A stretch of 64,000 nucleotides of DNA. It comes from Xiphophorus maculatus (lineage: Eukaryota > Chordata > Actinopteri > Cyprinodontiformes > Poeciliidae). Each line of letters begins with the position of its first letter. Positions within the stretch are counted from its first letter, which is position 1. The notes beneath the pieces were generated by a model. It made no database searches. It worked only from the letters and a program-made list of their open reading frames with translations, and was not told where the DNA came from. The DNA is taken from contig NC_036447.1 of NCBI RefSeq assembly GCF_002775205.1, positions 15,668,501 to 15,732,500 of the forward strand, given 5' to 3'. Position numbers and translations under genes: made by a program. Positions 51,459-63,424 of the stretch are shown in pieces.

Positions 51459-54400
51459 CTGGTGAACATAATAAAATTAAACGTGTTGCACAAATTTGGA
51501 CCAAAGATATTTTGTGCTTGTTAATCATGTCCGCAAAATAAAGAGCTTTACAAAGATTTGTGCAAATGCAGAAGATTTGAATTTGTGATCGTGTTTCAAA
51601 TTCAGACTTTTGCGAATAGTTTCACGTTTTTCTAATATAATACTAGGCGAGAGCAGCACACCTCAAGAGGTTGATTGACTTTGCATTGTAAGAGAACATT
51701 CCCATAATGCTGTGCAAAAAAAAAAAAAACATTGAAAGTTCATGTAAACCAAACTCCATGTCATTCTTCTACTTCACCATTCAATTGAACATAAGTAACA
51801 AAACGATCTAGAGCCAGACAGTAGCTTTTCTTTGTGGCCGTTTTTATTTTCCAGCAACACGAATTGGCCTAGAATAAATATAATAAAAGGTTGCAAAAAG
51901 GTTACAAAGGTGACTGATAAAGAACTAACCTGAAAGGACAGGCGTCCCGCAGCTGTTTGGTGATAACAGACTCCTGGTAGCAGAGATCCACAAAGGCCTC
52001 CATGATGGGGTGGGCATGGGGCACATCCAGACAGATCTCATGCAGCTCGTCATACACGCGCTGGAAACCCTGCACGTATATATGAAGAACGTCAACAGGT
52101 GTTCCGGCTTAATTACTGGTCTGTGTGGATCTTTCATTAAATGACCTTATTTTGAGTTAAAAATTAATCAGTTACTAATTTATTTGATGATTGTAATGTA
52201 TGAATGTAATTGATTCATAACGATTAATCTGATTAATCGTTTCAGCCCTAGCCTGAAAATCCAGGCAAATTTTGTTTCCCTTACCCTGTTCATCTGATCC
52301 ACTGTGATGAGGCCTGTTTTCCAGAAGGACTGCAGAAGTTTCATCATCATGTGACTGGCAGTGTCCCCATTTGACTCCAGCACCATCACTATAGCCTGAC
52401 ATGAACGACAAAGACCCACATAAGAGATGAAACATGATCAGGCAGAAGGCAGCTGTGCTTTTCACCACGAGGTGGCAGAGTATCCACCTTAACAGGATGA
52501 AATTCCAACCAGGGGGTTGGGCAGGGACAAGGACAGAGCAATTTAATATTGGACCAGATCCTAGAGATGTGAAAGATAAGGTGTTGGGCAGGCTGCAGGT
52601 GAAGGAATACGTCTGCATCAGCAAACTTTATAGTATCACTTAATACACCAACCCAATTATTATCCTCATCTTACGCTTTGTAATCGTAGAAGTAAATTCA
52701 CAATGAGTGCAGCAGTAGAGCTTCTCTCGTTTGCAGATTTATTTAAAAATCATAGGACACTTGAATATTATATTTCAACTTTAACATTTGTGGTGATGCT
52801 GAAACTATAAACCGTGCACATAAAATATGTCCACAGCCTTGTTATAATGCCCTTTTTTTTTTTTTTTTACAATATAATGATCAGATTATGTCACGAAGTG
52901 GAGGAACATTTTACACCTTGAGTATGACCCATAACCCATACGAACAAACTGAAAAACAAAAAAATCTGTTTGAATAAGTGTGCACAACTCTGAATTAATG
53001 TTTTGTTGAGACACCTTTCAGGGAGAAAAATGACGAGCCTCGGGGCAACATGCAGCAGATTGAGACAGTTTTATCCATCAGGCTGTCAGGATGCTGAATT
53101 CCCTCCCTGATCTCTACCCCCCATGAGCCCCATACCCTGATCCCTCTCTCTTTCTCCTCCTCAAATGAACAAAGAATATTGTATATATTTACAGCTGTTG
53201 TAAGGATTACCCACAGATTAAGTTTTTATTACATATTTTTTATGTTCTTTTCTCTCTTTTTTTGCATTTTGGGCCAGGGATATGAGCTGGATACCATTTC
53301 AGTTCTGTGCACGTCTTGTACATGTGGCAGTTTTGACATAAATTGTGTGTATTAATATGATTATTTTAGATTTTATCAGATATTTCAGTATTTTTGGGTA
53401 GGAGCCAAACTTCAAATGGGAAATGCAGGAGGACATACAATTAAAGTAAAGCAGATGGGAGCTCATCTTCACAAGTTGGGAACTAGCAGTTACTTGCATC
53501 AAATTGTCTACAATCACAGCAATAAGTTAAAGGTTTAGACAGCTGCAGTTGTGACAAGCCTGAATGAGTGAGAGTAGTATGGGATGTAAAAAAAAATATA
53601 TGCAAAATTAACAGCTTGGAAACATGAGCAAAAAGTGGCATCTTTCAGTCATTCGCATTACATCTACATGTCAAATAGTTGTTGGGAGAAATGCCAGAGA
53701 AAAGCCTGTTCTATCCTAACAACACACACATTAAATATGTGTGCTATCTTGCCATTGTAAACAGTGAGAAGGTAAATAAAAAATATCTCTATAGCTATCC
53801 GTCAGTTAGTACATTTTTATTAGGAGATTATTCTACTGCAATCAAAAATGTATTCATTTTAAGACTTCTCACAATTTGTTACTTATTGTAAAGTCAAACT
53901 TCGGTAGACAGAGTACACATCATGCAAGTATATTTGTTAGTTTGTAGAAATTTGTGCTTTTTAGTTTTGTTTTGCAACAGAGACAGATCATCTGCTAAAT
54001 ATGAGCTGCCAGCTTTAATTAATAAAAAAAAGAAAAAGAAGAAAACAGAAGTCTCCGAGTTCAGAAATGAACGTGTTGCCAGTGTGTGTGATAAGGACAA
54101 ATAAATGCTTGATTTACAGTTGCAGGCATTTTGAACTAATTTGAACTCGGCTTCAAGATCAGATTTACTGAAAATGAGAGAGTAACAGCCAAACACACAA
54201 TGTCCTTGGCAAAAAAACAGGAATCCTATTAAAAGCAGAGATTCATAAGTACAGCTCTGTCTTCGGCTTACTTGACAAGACATAAGCAAGAAAGAAAAAG
54301 AAACACTTTCTAAAGGTTTTGACCCACACATCTCCGCTTGAAACATGTTGTAATAAACTGGTGAAGAACAAATAAACACCAGAAACAGAGGCAAGACTGA

Positions 54401-57400
54401 CTGAATACCTCATAGACTAGCTCATGATGGAAGTGAGGGACTTCCAAGTCCCGCAGACAGCGCTCTGCCTCAGACACGTCCCCGGATATCAGGTACTCTT
54501 TGAGAAGAAGGTTCATCTGCAGCAAACACAAATGAGGAAATCAGTCAGAGTTGATGTTGCTTGGACAGCTAAATCGTTGCAGGGAACCAGGGAACAAATT
54601 TAATGCATCAACTAGAGTTGAACAAGATGTCAGACTCACTGAATTATATTTTTGAAGGGTAAGAAGACATTTAACAACAGATGATTGAAATTGGGACGAA
54701 AATGATCCCAAACACAAATAAAAACTGATTTTGGGATTTACAAGCATGCTCACAATAAGCTGGAACAACCCCAACTTCAACCCAATTGCACATTTTTTCA
54801 CTATGCTTAAAAGTCAGATCATACCAAAATACTTCATTTGAATCCTTTTATGCAGGAATTAGCCACTGGTTAAGATGTGAGAAAAGTGTCATCTCTGCAA
54901 GATGCTTCTACACATCTGAGTTATAACAATGCTTCCAAGTCATTCAGATGGAAATCTGAATATTTGAGTCCCAAAAATTAAAGAAACTCATGTGGGTGGT
55001 TTAAAGGTAAAGATCATAAAATATCATTGAAAAGCTACAGTAAGTTCCAATTGAGCCCAATCATAGTGAGATTTCAGACATTAGCATCTTATATCAAACG
55101 TGATCCTTTATTATATCCCACATTTTATTGTTTCAGAGGGATCAATGCACGTTATGGTGTTGATTGGGAAAGAGGATGTAAGCAAAATGGGAGACGTCCA
55201 TCAATAATTTGTGAAAAGTCAGCAGCATTGTGTAGTGGGATGTAAAAGTGTGAGACTATTTACTCCTCTGGGGAGATTTTAATTGGGTGTTCTCACATTA
55301 CCAGATAATCTGGGCCAATAATATTGACACCAAAGACACCAATCGTTGATGGGAATGATGAATGAATGTGGAGAGAGAAAGTTCAACAGCTAATTTAATA
55401 GGGAAATAATCCATGTTTCCCACTTTTTACAGCAAATCTGCCACTGATATACATACTAGAAAACCAACATCTGATTTCATTGCTTTCCAATTAAATAATA
55501 AATTCATTTCAACAGATTTTGAGATAGCGCTGGAAAGGTTAATTCAAAGAAATTGTCCTAAAGCTCCTGAGTGTGTCAGTCGTCTGTACCTGCACTCATC
55601 TCAGCCAGAAAATCAAAACTGCACAGGGCAGTTCCAAGGTCTGAAGGCCTCACAATACTCTGACAGCACAACCTGACACAACATTGCTTCATTTCAGAAC
55701 ACAAGCTCTTGTGAATGTTGTGCAACAATGTGACCGGCCATCACTTCAAATCACCCGAAAAGCCCTGATGATGGAGTGGTAACTGTAATCAAAACAAAGC
55801 TGCGGCACACAAACAGAAGGTGTGTTGGCCTCTCCTGTGTCCTTGTTTTTAACGTGGACGCTCCTGAGAGGACAAAACGCTCTGCTGACACAGCAGTCCA
55901 GCAGAGCACTGCCCTGCGGATCTCTACCCAGCATGCATTTCTGGCTTCTGTTTATGTTACATAACAACAACAAAGATCCCTACATGGTCAATACAAACAC
56001 TTTGTGCCCCAGTGTTAGACACTGCTTAATAAATCACTGAATCATAATTAATTTTAAATGACTTTTTATTTAAAAGCTAAATTCTCTCATTGCTTAGTTT
56101 TTGCTCACCTTTTTGACAAGATGTTTAACGGGTCTCAGACCTCCACCAACACCCCACACGTTATCAAGACCAATCATCCCTTTTTTCATGGACAGCAGCA
56201 CTGCAGCACGATCTAAAGTCACTCTGCACAAGGAGAAAAGAAAAAATACCCACCATGTCTATAGTGCTATTTATTAAAATAGTAAACACTGACATTTCTG
56301 GAAATCCACAATAAAGTTAACGCAACTTATGCTGGCGTACCTAGCGTGCTCACAGTCCACTTTCCCTTTGTAGCTATCCAGGAAGTTCATGGGAAGGACG
56401 TGATCGGCTATGCCTCGGGCTATGAACTGGCCTAACATCTGAAAGAAACAAGAGGAAACGACAACAATCTTTTTACTTAAGCAGACGTAAGAAAGTATTT
56501 CAACATTTTTGTTAGCAATGTTTGTTTGATGTGTAGCTTCTTTATAGATTATATAATGTGACAGTCAAAAATATAAAATAATGTGCAAATTTTGCAATTT
56601 AGAAAAAATTTTAATTTTAGAGCCCATTAAATTGAGACAAAAGAAAAAAATTCCACATTTCACTTGTTCACAGTGTAAAGTGTTTGAAACCAATACCTAC
56701 TCTAGGTGAATTATGTATTATGTAGATGAACAGTGAAGACTACCTCTATGTAATGAGATATACAGTATATTCACATACCGTCCAAAAGGCACTGCAGAAA
56801 AGCATTTTATTCTTAACAACAAATAAGCTAATTGTAATCTAAAAAAACTACATAATTCTTGTTCGAAATTTTTGATCAGTTAATGCTGTCTTTGATCACT
56901 TTCAGTTGATCGTGGCTTAAAACTCGACCAAACTGGTAATGTTATACAGTAGAAAGACCATCTGCAGTAATCCAGCTGACGCAGAACAACCAGCCTACAA
57001 CATGGAATTGAGGGGGGAAAAAAAACACTAATGAAAATGGGCTCTGTTCATCTTTAATCTTTTAAGTGTCTTAAGCCCTGCTTTGCCTCTCCTCCCTTCT
57101 AAGCAAACGATACCAAGATCAGATCCAGAGCTCTGGTTGACACCGTTTCTCTCTCAGGGTGTCAGGCCTACCTGAGGGGCCTCTGGCGTGTCCAGAATGA
57201 GGTCTGGCAGTTCTTTCAGCATCTTATCGAAAGCGTGGGCCATCTCACCCTGCGTGAGCATCTTCCCCGACAGATCGGACAGCAGGCGGGAAGTCAGCTC
57301 CCTGTGACTGGCCTTGCCTTCCAGGGACAGGGACACAGCCACAGAGGTAAACTCGTACTTATGTTGGCCCAGGTTGAGCTCCTTCAGCAACACCTGGAAG

Positions 57401-60400
57401 CACCACAAGATTGAACACAAGTCAGGATCTGTCACTCTATTAACAAAGTATGCTGTCTATTTGCCACTATCATTAATGTTTCTTAACATTTACACTCACT
57501 ACAGCAACACATTTCTGCCTGATCAATGCATGCACAGAAAAACAAAAAGGAAATGTACAGTTTTAATCATTTACCTCAACCTCTTTTGTGTCTCCGTGTT
57601 CAAAGTACTCCAATACGATCGGGTTTACCATTTTTTCTAGTTCCTTCTCTTCTACCTCTGGCACAACCGTTTCATAAACAGTGTCGCCCTGTGGCAAAAA
57701 CACATTCACACAATGAGTCAGAAATGCCCCCAAATTTTACACGAAGTACACAAACTGCTTTTATAATTACAGTCCACAACAAAAGCATTCACAAGCCTAA
57801 AGCTTTTTCACATTTTGCCATGTTTTACAAGTAAAGATAAATAAAACCTTAATAAAACAATTTGTTTAGAGAAAAACAAATTGCACATCGCACAGTGACG
57901 TGAAGCTAAACATGGTGGTGGCAGCATCATGCTCTGGGGATACTGTTCTTCAGCAGACACAGAGAGGCTACTCAGACTTGATGGAACGATGAATTAGCAC
58001 TACATAAAGGGAAGTTCTGGAAGAGATCCTCTTAGTGGCAGCAGAAGACCTGAACCACCATTCTATAGGTTCACCTCTGGAATGGCCTAGTCAAAGTCCA
58101 GATCTAAATCTTGAGAATCTGTGAAAATGGCTTCTTGCAGATGATCTGAATCAAATCTGAGCTTGAGCTATTTCATTTAGATCAAAGAGCTAAACACAAA
58201 AAAAAATCCTGAAAAAAAACTTGGTAGAGACTGGAGCAGACATTCACTTTCCAGGAGCAAAACAACCATAAACATGCGACCAAAGCCACAATGGAATAGT
58301 TGATGTCAGGGTCTAATGCAATGACGAATCTGGGGAAAGACTTGAAAATAAACATAAGATGTTAGATGTGCCACATTAGTAGAGAGAGTTTTATTTGTAA
58401 GCCTCAGTTTTAGTGAGAGGTGGTTCTACAAAGGTCTGGCTCAGGGTTGGTGTGAGACTGAATTAGCACACCTTTCAGATTTTCATTAGTAGTAAAACCA
58501 AATGAAGTCTGGGGTTGCAATGTGATAAAATGCGCAAAAGTTCAAGGTGTGTAAAGACTTTTGCAGGGCGCATTTATTTTTTTTTATTATAAGACTCTAA
58601 GAGTTTCCAAATAAGTCATTTTTTTCCCCACACTTTGACATTTTCCCAAGCACACGATGACCCTGTAGGGTTCAGAAATCCTTGATCTACTCCGCAGTCA
58701 GACTCAAAGGCCACACTGACTGCTCGTGTCCCCATTTATTTTTCAGTACCATTCCGTCCCTGCTCCCTTTCAACATATTTGAACTGACTTTGTGCACCAG
58801 TCAAGGCCAAATCAAACCAGCTTCTCTGAGCCAATTCCAAAAGCCGTTATCAGGATCTTTTTTTTTCTTTCTTTCTTTTGAAACAGACAGAAGCCGAGTT
58901 CCCAGGCAGTAATGCAGTTGTGTGATCAAAGCCGGGAGACAAACAAGCCAGTCCATCAGCATCACATCCCGCATTCACATGATAACCGGGGTTAAAGATT
59001 GAAAACAGCGTTGATTGTGATGGGACAGGGCCATCTGGATTAAACAATCGAGCGAGACGGCGTGTTGTTAATGAGCTTTGGCCAAATCACATGCAGTGTT
59101 ATGTCTCTTCTCTGCCAGGATAGTCACACATACAAACTATGACTGCAGCCAGATCTCTAGTTTTCTTACAAGACAAAAAATAAAATAAAATATGTGCAGT
59201 AATTATTTTGTGCAGGTGCAGGAGGAGGTCCACAACAAACTACTACTGCTGCTGTTCAGACATGGGAATGATTGTTGATGTGCTAGTGGTCTTTTTTTAT
59301 ACTACTTCACTAACAATGTCATTACTTTATAAGAAAATAAATTTATATACAGTACAGACCAAAAGTTTGGACACACCTTTTAATTCAATGAGTTTCCTTT
59401 ATTTTCATGACTATTGACATTGTAGATTCACACTGAAGGCATCAAAACTATGAATAACACATGTGGAAATATGCACTAAACAAATTCTAGTTTCTTCAAA
59501 GTAGCAACCTTTTGCTGTGATTACTGCTTTGCGCACACTCTGCATTTTCTTGATGAGCTTCAAGAGGTAGTCACCTGAAATGGTTTTCACTTCATAGGTG
59601 TGCCCTGTCAGGTTAATAAGTGGGATTTCTTGCCTTATAAATAGTCATGAAAATAAAGAAAACCCATTGAATTAGAAGGTGTGTCCAAACTTTTGGTCTG
59701 TACTGTATATATATATTTTTTTCCAATGACCTGTATGTGTTTGTGAATCTGGCATTTGTGAATGAAACTAGCAATGGGTAATCTATTATCTGTTAGTTTT
59801 AATTATGTCTGAATATGAACACATATCTTGTTTCCTGGGAAAATACAGTAACAGGCACAAAGTTATCTGAATGTCCTAGAGGTATGAAAATCAATTTATG
59901 CCAACAATTTCTGTTTCATTTTTACTCCAAAACTTATACTGCTGAGGAAATAGTATACTTTTTTTTATTGTGAATAGGAGACAAAGAAATAAGCAGCTCT
60001 GCTGGCTTTAAGCAAAGAGATCAGGGATGTCACAATGGGAATGTTGGTATGTTCTTTATATCAGTTTTAGAAAAAGGTGCTCTGACCTCTGATCAGGGTT
60101 CTCTGGTCAACAACAAAGCTAGTGAGAACATACTGAGTTCAAAGATGCTTCAAAAAATTTAATATCATAAACTTATGATGCTCATTGAGACATATGATGT
60201 ATGTCTCAATGGAACTGGAGAAGTTGAAAGATCCTCTAATGAAATCGACGAAAATTAATTTGTGGAGATGACAAGGTAAATGTTCCATGTCTGGATAAAC
60301 AAATGACCCAAGAGAGGAAAGAGACATCCCCATAGGGACCCACTGACCTGAGCAGCTTCATCATAGTTGGGGTCCCGTACGTCCGGCTCTTCAGCTTCAT

Positions 60401-60949
60401 AAACCATCCCAGGAGCACCCCAAACTCCTTTTCCGCCTGCGCCACCTGAACACAGCAAAAATAAAAAATAAAAGAAGTTCTAAAACATAAGGTGGGATTT
60501 ATCCAGTAATTTGCACAGTTAACGAAAGGAAGTCATAATAATTTCAGTTAAATTTTTTCGAGCTGCATGGAGAAAACTAACTTTGAATTTGATCCGAAAA
60601 CATCTCCATATGTGAAGCTGATAGTAATCAGATCAACAATCATATCTACCTTTCTTTGGCAAGCCTCTGCCTTTGCCTGTCCTCGACTTGCGGTCGTTGT
60701 TGTGAACTTTGCCCTTCACGGCGTGCGGGTCGCCTCCTGGCGTCTCGCCTGACTCTGAGACGGACTCGCTTGTCGAGTTGCGGGATGAGGACCTGCGCAG
60801 GCGACGCTTGGCTTTGGCTTTGAGGCGAGCCTCGTGGAGTGCTTTCTCTTGGGGCGTCCAGTTGCCATTGACCTCCGCCTCGTCCAGTCCATCATCGTCA
60901 TCACTGTAAGGACAGCTGGCCTCGGGCTGGTGATCCAAAGTAACCGCCC
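51407..60949 (-). CDS. pdcd4: Programmed cell death protein 4, translation inhibitor; 10 coding exons, start exon not found
   Basis: The exons are 60949-60650, 60445-60348, 57688-57575, 57393-57172, 56438-56341, 56223-56109, 54516-54409, 52395-52285, 52069-51930 and 51458-51407. All have GT-AG boundaries and consistent phases, and they encode 452 residues after the missing start. PDCD4 binds eIF4A through two MA3 domains and blocks its helicase activity in cap-dependent translation. The order seen is an acidic and basic N-terminal region (VNGNW, KAKAKRRLRRSSS), RKSRTGKGRGLPKKGGAGGKGVWG, MA3-1 (YETVV to LDTPEAPQ, then GQFIARGIAD and LDSYKGKVDC), a linker with DNVWGVGGG, MA3-2 (LLLKEYLISGDVSEAERCLRDLEVPHFHHELVYE to ITKQLRDACPF), and GRKRFVSEGDGG at the C-terminus. 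The FVSEGD serine corresponds to the human Akt site. Human PDCD4 is about 469 aa, so the missing exon should supply roughly 10-20 residues. It ends in phase 1 and may lie beyond 64000. I cannot tell which teleost paralogue (a or b) this is. Confidence 0.95.
51930..52069 (-). CDS. pdcd4: PDCD4 exon: end of second MA3 domain
   Basis: The exon encodes GFQRVYDELHEICLDVPHAH then PIMEAFVDLCYQESVITKQ and LRDACPF. The acceptor is TACGTGCAG and the donor GTTAGT. It ends in phase 2. Confidence 0.94.
52135..52255. repeat. Short MITE-end remnant in PDCD4 intron
   Basis: AACGATTAATCTGATTAATC then GTTTCAGCCCTA (52218-52250) is a familiar transposon terminus with an inner palindrome. Only one end is visible. 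Confidence 0.45.
52285..52395 (-). CDS. pdcd4: PDCD4 exon: middle of second MA3 domain
   Basis: The exon encodes AIVMVLESNGDTASHMMMK then LLQSFWKTGLITVDQMNR. It is bounded by CATGTCAG and GTAAGG, phase 0 at both ends. Confidence 0.94.
52990..53240. mobile_element. Possible non-LTR retroelement tail in PDCD4 intron
   Basis: AGACAGTTTTATCCATCAGG, CTGTCAGGATGCTGAATTCC and CTCCCTGATCTC recall the 3' end of teleost LINE elements. No coding part was recognised. Confidence 0.35.
54409..54516 (-). CDS. pdcd4: PDCD4 exon: start of second MA3 domain
   Basis: The exon encodes MNLLLKEYLISGDVSEAERC then LRDLEVPHFHHELVYE, nearly identical to the human segment. The acceptor is TTGCTGCAG and the donor GTATTC. 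This donor is weaker than the others but keeps the frame. Confidence 0.95.
56109..56223 (-). CDS. pdcd4: PDCD4 exon: inter-MA3 linker
   Basis: The exon encodes VTLDRAAVLLSMKKGMIGLD, then NVWGVGGGLRPVKHLVKK. The VWGxGGG linker is a PDCD4 hallmark. The acceptor is TTGTGCAG and the donor GTGAGC. Confidence 0.93.
56341..56438 (-). CDS. pdcd4: PDCD4 exon: end of first MA3 domain
   Basis: The exon encodes MLGQFIARGIADHVLPMNF then LDSYKGKVDCEHAR, matching human GQFIARAVGDGIL and SYKGTVDC. The acceptor is TTTCTTTCAG and the donor GTACGC, in phase 2. Confidence 0.93.
57172..57393 (-). CDS. pdcd4: PDCD4 exon: core of first MA3 domain
   Basis: The exon encodes 74 residues from VLLKELNLG through VAVSLSLEGKASHRELTS and DKMLKELPDLILDTPEAPQ, a diagnostic MA3-1 stretch that contacts eIF4A in mammals. 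The acceptor is CTTCCAG and the donor GTAGGC. Confidence 0.95.
57575..57688 (-). CDS. pdcd4: PDCD4 exon: start of first MA3 domain
   Basis: The exon encodes 38 residues, GDTVYETVVPEVEEKELEK then MVNPIVLEYFEHGDTKEVE, the first helices of MA3-1. It is bounded by TTGCCACAG and GTAAAT. It is only 114 bp, and the 2.66 kb intron before it holds two transposon insertions. Confidence 0.93.
57775..58575 (+). mobile_element. Tc1-like family A element in PDCD4 intron, internally deleted
   Basis: The left end near AAAGCATTCACAAGCC and the right end GTTGCAATGTGATAAAATGC, GTAAAGACTTTTGCAGGGC enclose transposase pieces on the plus strand: AAACATGGTGGTGGCAGC, ATCATGCTCTGGGGATACTG, GAATGGCCTAGTCAAAGTCC, AGATCTAAATCTTGAGAATC. 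It is antisense to PDCD4. The N-terminal transposase half is missing. Confidence 0.7.
59346..59708. mobile_element. MITE (Tc1/mariner type, family E) with near-identical inverted ends
   Basis: The left end TACAGTACAGACCAAAAGTT TGGACACACCTT and the right end AAGGTGTGTCCAAACTTTTG GTCTGTACTGTA are exact complements over about 32 bp, and TTCAATG/CATTGAA extends them after short differences. Flanking TA-rich sequence suits TA target sites. The element is about 360 bp and non-coding, in the 2.66 kb PDCD4 intron. It is clearly younger than the other transposons here. Confidence 0.85.
60348..60445 (-). CDS. pdcd4: PDCD4 exon: Gly-rich linker before MA3-1
   Basis: The exon encodes GGAGGKGVWGAPGMVYEAEE and VRDPNYDEAAQ, one of the most conserved parts of the family. 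The acceptor TGTTCAG precedes 60445 and the donor GTCAGT begins at 60347. Confidence 0.94.
60650..60949 (-). CDS. pdcd4: PDCD4 exon: N-terminal regulatory region
   Basis: The acceptor TAACCACAG precedes 60949. The first two bases complete a codon from an unseen exon, then AVTLDHQPEA follows. The exon contains an acidic patch (SDDDDGLDEAE), the conserved VNGNW, the basic RNA-binding-like KAKAKRRLRR, the serine-rich SSSRNSTSESVSESG and GRGLPKK. An initiating Met is absent: TTG encodes the Leu where an apparent frame start might be placed. The donor is GTAGAT. Confidence 0.92.
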
Positions 60950-62899
60950 CTGTGGTTAGAAACCAGGAATTTTACACATTTTATCAAAAGAAGACATGCA
61001 CAGACTAAGCCACAATTTTGTGGTAGAAAAAGTAATTTATAAGCATCTAACTGGTCATCTGTCAGGGCTCCACATTATTAGAACATCTTGCTCTAATGAT
61101 AATAATAGCAAATATTGCCAGGACAATATTAGTTGACAATGAGACATATGCCTATTTTCTTCTTTCTTCTCTTCCTCATCTGTGCTTCGATCACTCTATG
61201 ATTGAAGCACATAGTATTTTGGCAACATCATTTGAGCATTCACTGACATGAGTCTTTAACTGAGTAACTATTACCTTAGAATAAAAAATACAAGTTCATA
61301 AGATGTGAAAAACGTTATCCAACAATCATATTACTCCAAACAGTCCTTTGCCATATAAAAGTTGCACATACTGATATTGCAATTGCGCAACGTCAGATCA
61401 ACCTGAATTTTTTAAATTAAAATTCAAACAACTCTGATCAGCAGCCAACATTTCTGAGCAGTCCAAATAAACAGTGAAGAACATTCACCAAACTCTCTTG
61501 ATATTTCAAGCTTATTTGTGTTTGCAAAGAGACTCAGATCTGTGTTGTTGGCTATATAACTGCAAAATCATAGTAAGACTATATGAAAAAAACATATTTC
61601 ATTGCTTTCACTGTGATTTATCCCAACTGCTGGTCTGGCCTTCCCAAGCTCCACATTCTTTCAGACACCACTGCTCTTGACCTTTGTGTAGAACTGTGTA
61701 TGCAAAAGGGGTTGGTGTTGCTTGGTGTGCAAACAGTAACTGAACCTAACCACAAAAAAAAAAAAAAACGCACAACGACTGAAGACGCCTTTTCTGTATC
61801 CCTGAAACCTGCTTTTTTCATTTGTAAGCTCAGGTTCGCAACACGGCCGCACAACTCTTTTCACTTCTGCTAAAAGCTAAGAGGTTTGTTTTGGTTTTGT
61901 TGTGCGTAATATGCTAACATAAGCTTTTTCTGAAAGGAACTGTTCTTACTGCAGTGTGATTTTAGGTATGCTTGCATGATGAAACTATGGTCACTTATAA
62001 AAATCAGCTCCCTAAAATAGCCTTTTCTGGAGGTGATGTTGTTGAATGTAAACTTGAAGTAGCACCAAAATAGGTTCCTGAACGCTGTTTCTCCCCACAA
62101 TTTAGAGAGAATAGAATGATATCAAGAATTTAGCAAATGCTGTAAGCTAAAACACGTGGTCGAGAAAACTCACCCCTACCTTCCTACATATACAGAGATG
62201 CATTGGGTCAAGTTAACATGCTACTACTCCAGTGTGGATGAAATCCTATATTTAGTCAGGTTAAAGTGTGTAGAACAGCACAGAGAGAGAAGAGGAGAGG
62301 AGCACAGCTGCAGCAGTGGCAGGCAGGGAGAGAGAGGGAGAACCAAGCACATGCTGGAGAAATGCTGACGCCAGTTTTTTTTTTAAACAGTGGACCTGAC
62401 TACATATGGTATGGGTGGATGCAAGTTTGATCACATGGCATGAAAAGCAGCAATGAGGCAACACAGGAACAAGATGTAATTAAAACCTAAATCCCTCAAA
62501 TAGCAGATTGCAGAGCCTGTAAAGGCACACAGAGGTAAACTGGAAATTTTAAAGGAGCCTCTGTCCTCCGAATGGTTCTCCCTTTGGTCTGCTGCACAAT
62601 AGAGCTGACCAGTTTCAGAAAAACAAAATCCTAAGAAACCAACAAATACCTAGCTTTCTCGGACCAATCATTTTTCTTTTCCATGACAGCTTGAATATGC
62701 AGTGCAGGCCTTAGACATCATTATCTAAAGCATTCATTGCACTTGCATGTTTTCATAATTTTCACACTGTGCATCTTGCATTTTGATAACAGAACAATGC
62801 TTTTTCAATAACAGTGCAGACCTACCATACAACTTAAGGGAGATTAGTGTCATAGTAGCAGGACATGATTAAACAATTAGTATTTCGGAACAAAAAATT
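60950..62899. other. Presumed PDCD4 first intron, start exon not seen
   Basis: No ATG with a following phase-1 donor convincingly extends the PDCD4 frame. 62260-62370 is a GA-rich and GC-richer patch. Poly-A occurs at 61753-61768. Confidence 0.35.
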
Positions 62900-63424
62900 A
62901 CACTGCCTTGCAAAAGTATTGTTACCCCCCCACAAACTTGGTAACTCTGGAAGAGCTGCAGAAATCCACAGCTCCAGAAAAACCTTTTGTTAATCTATAA
63001 TCTAGTCTTTATACAACTGTGACAAAAAGAAAACCGCTGGTGAAAGATGTCCTGGAGTTTGTGCTGATCTTGAAAAAATGCTACATGTAATGGAAGTACT
63101 ACACACCATGTGGTGGCAACATTGTACTGTGAGAATGCTTTTCTTTAGCGAGAACAGGAAAGCTGGTTGGGAGTTGATACACAGATGGAAAGACCAAAAA
63201 AAAAAAAAAAAGGACAACAGAACCAAAACCGCAATAGTTTAAGTCAAAGCATATTCAAGTGTTTATGGTCCAGTCGTGCTGTCTTCTCTCCTTCATTTCA
63301 TAATTATGAATACTGTCTGTTGGTCTATCATGTAAAATTCCAATAAAATACACTGAAGTTTGGAGTTTTAATGCAAATAAACATGATCAATTTTAAAGCG
63401 TGAATACTTCCAGAAAGCACTGTG
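62900..63424. mobile_element. Tc1-like family A, short internally deleted copy
   Basis: The left end CACTGCCTTGCAAAAGTATT (62902) and the right end GTCTATCATGTAAAATTCCA, GAATACTTCCAGAAAGCACT (to 63421) flank about 520 bp, with GGTAACTCTGGAAGAGCTGC AGAAATCC and CACACCATGTGGTGGCAAC as transposase remnants on the plus strand. Confidence 0.7.

Noticed and set aside
52175..52624. 149-codon minus-strand frame
   Set aside because: It reads the PDCD4 exon at 52285-52395 in the wrong frame and continues into introns.
53894..54394. 166-codon minus-strand frame beside a PDCD4 exon
   Set aside because: It is intron sequence between PDCD4 exons 54516-54409 and 52395-52285. Poly-Phe from a poly-T tract shows it is not protein-coding.
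60633..60938. TTG at 60938 as the PDCD4 start codon
   Set aside because: An acceptor site and in-frame codons lie just upstream, and the sequence (AVTLDHQ) continues from an earlier exon. TTG initiation is not expected in a vertebrate gene.
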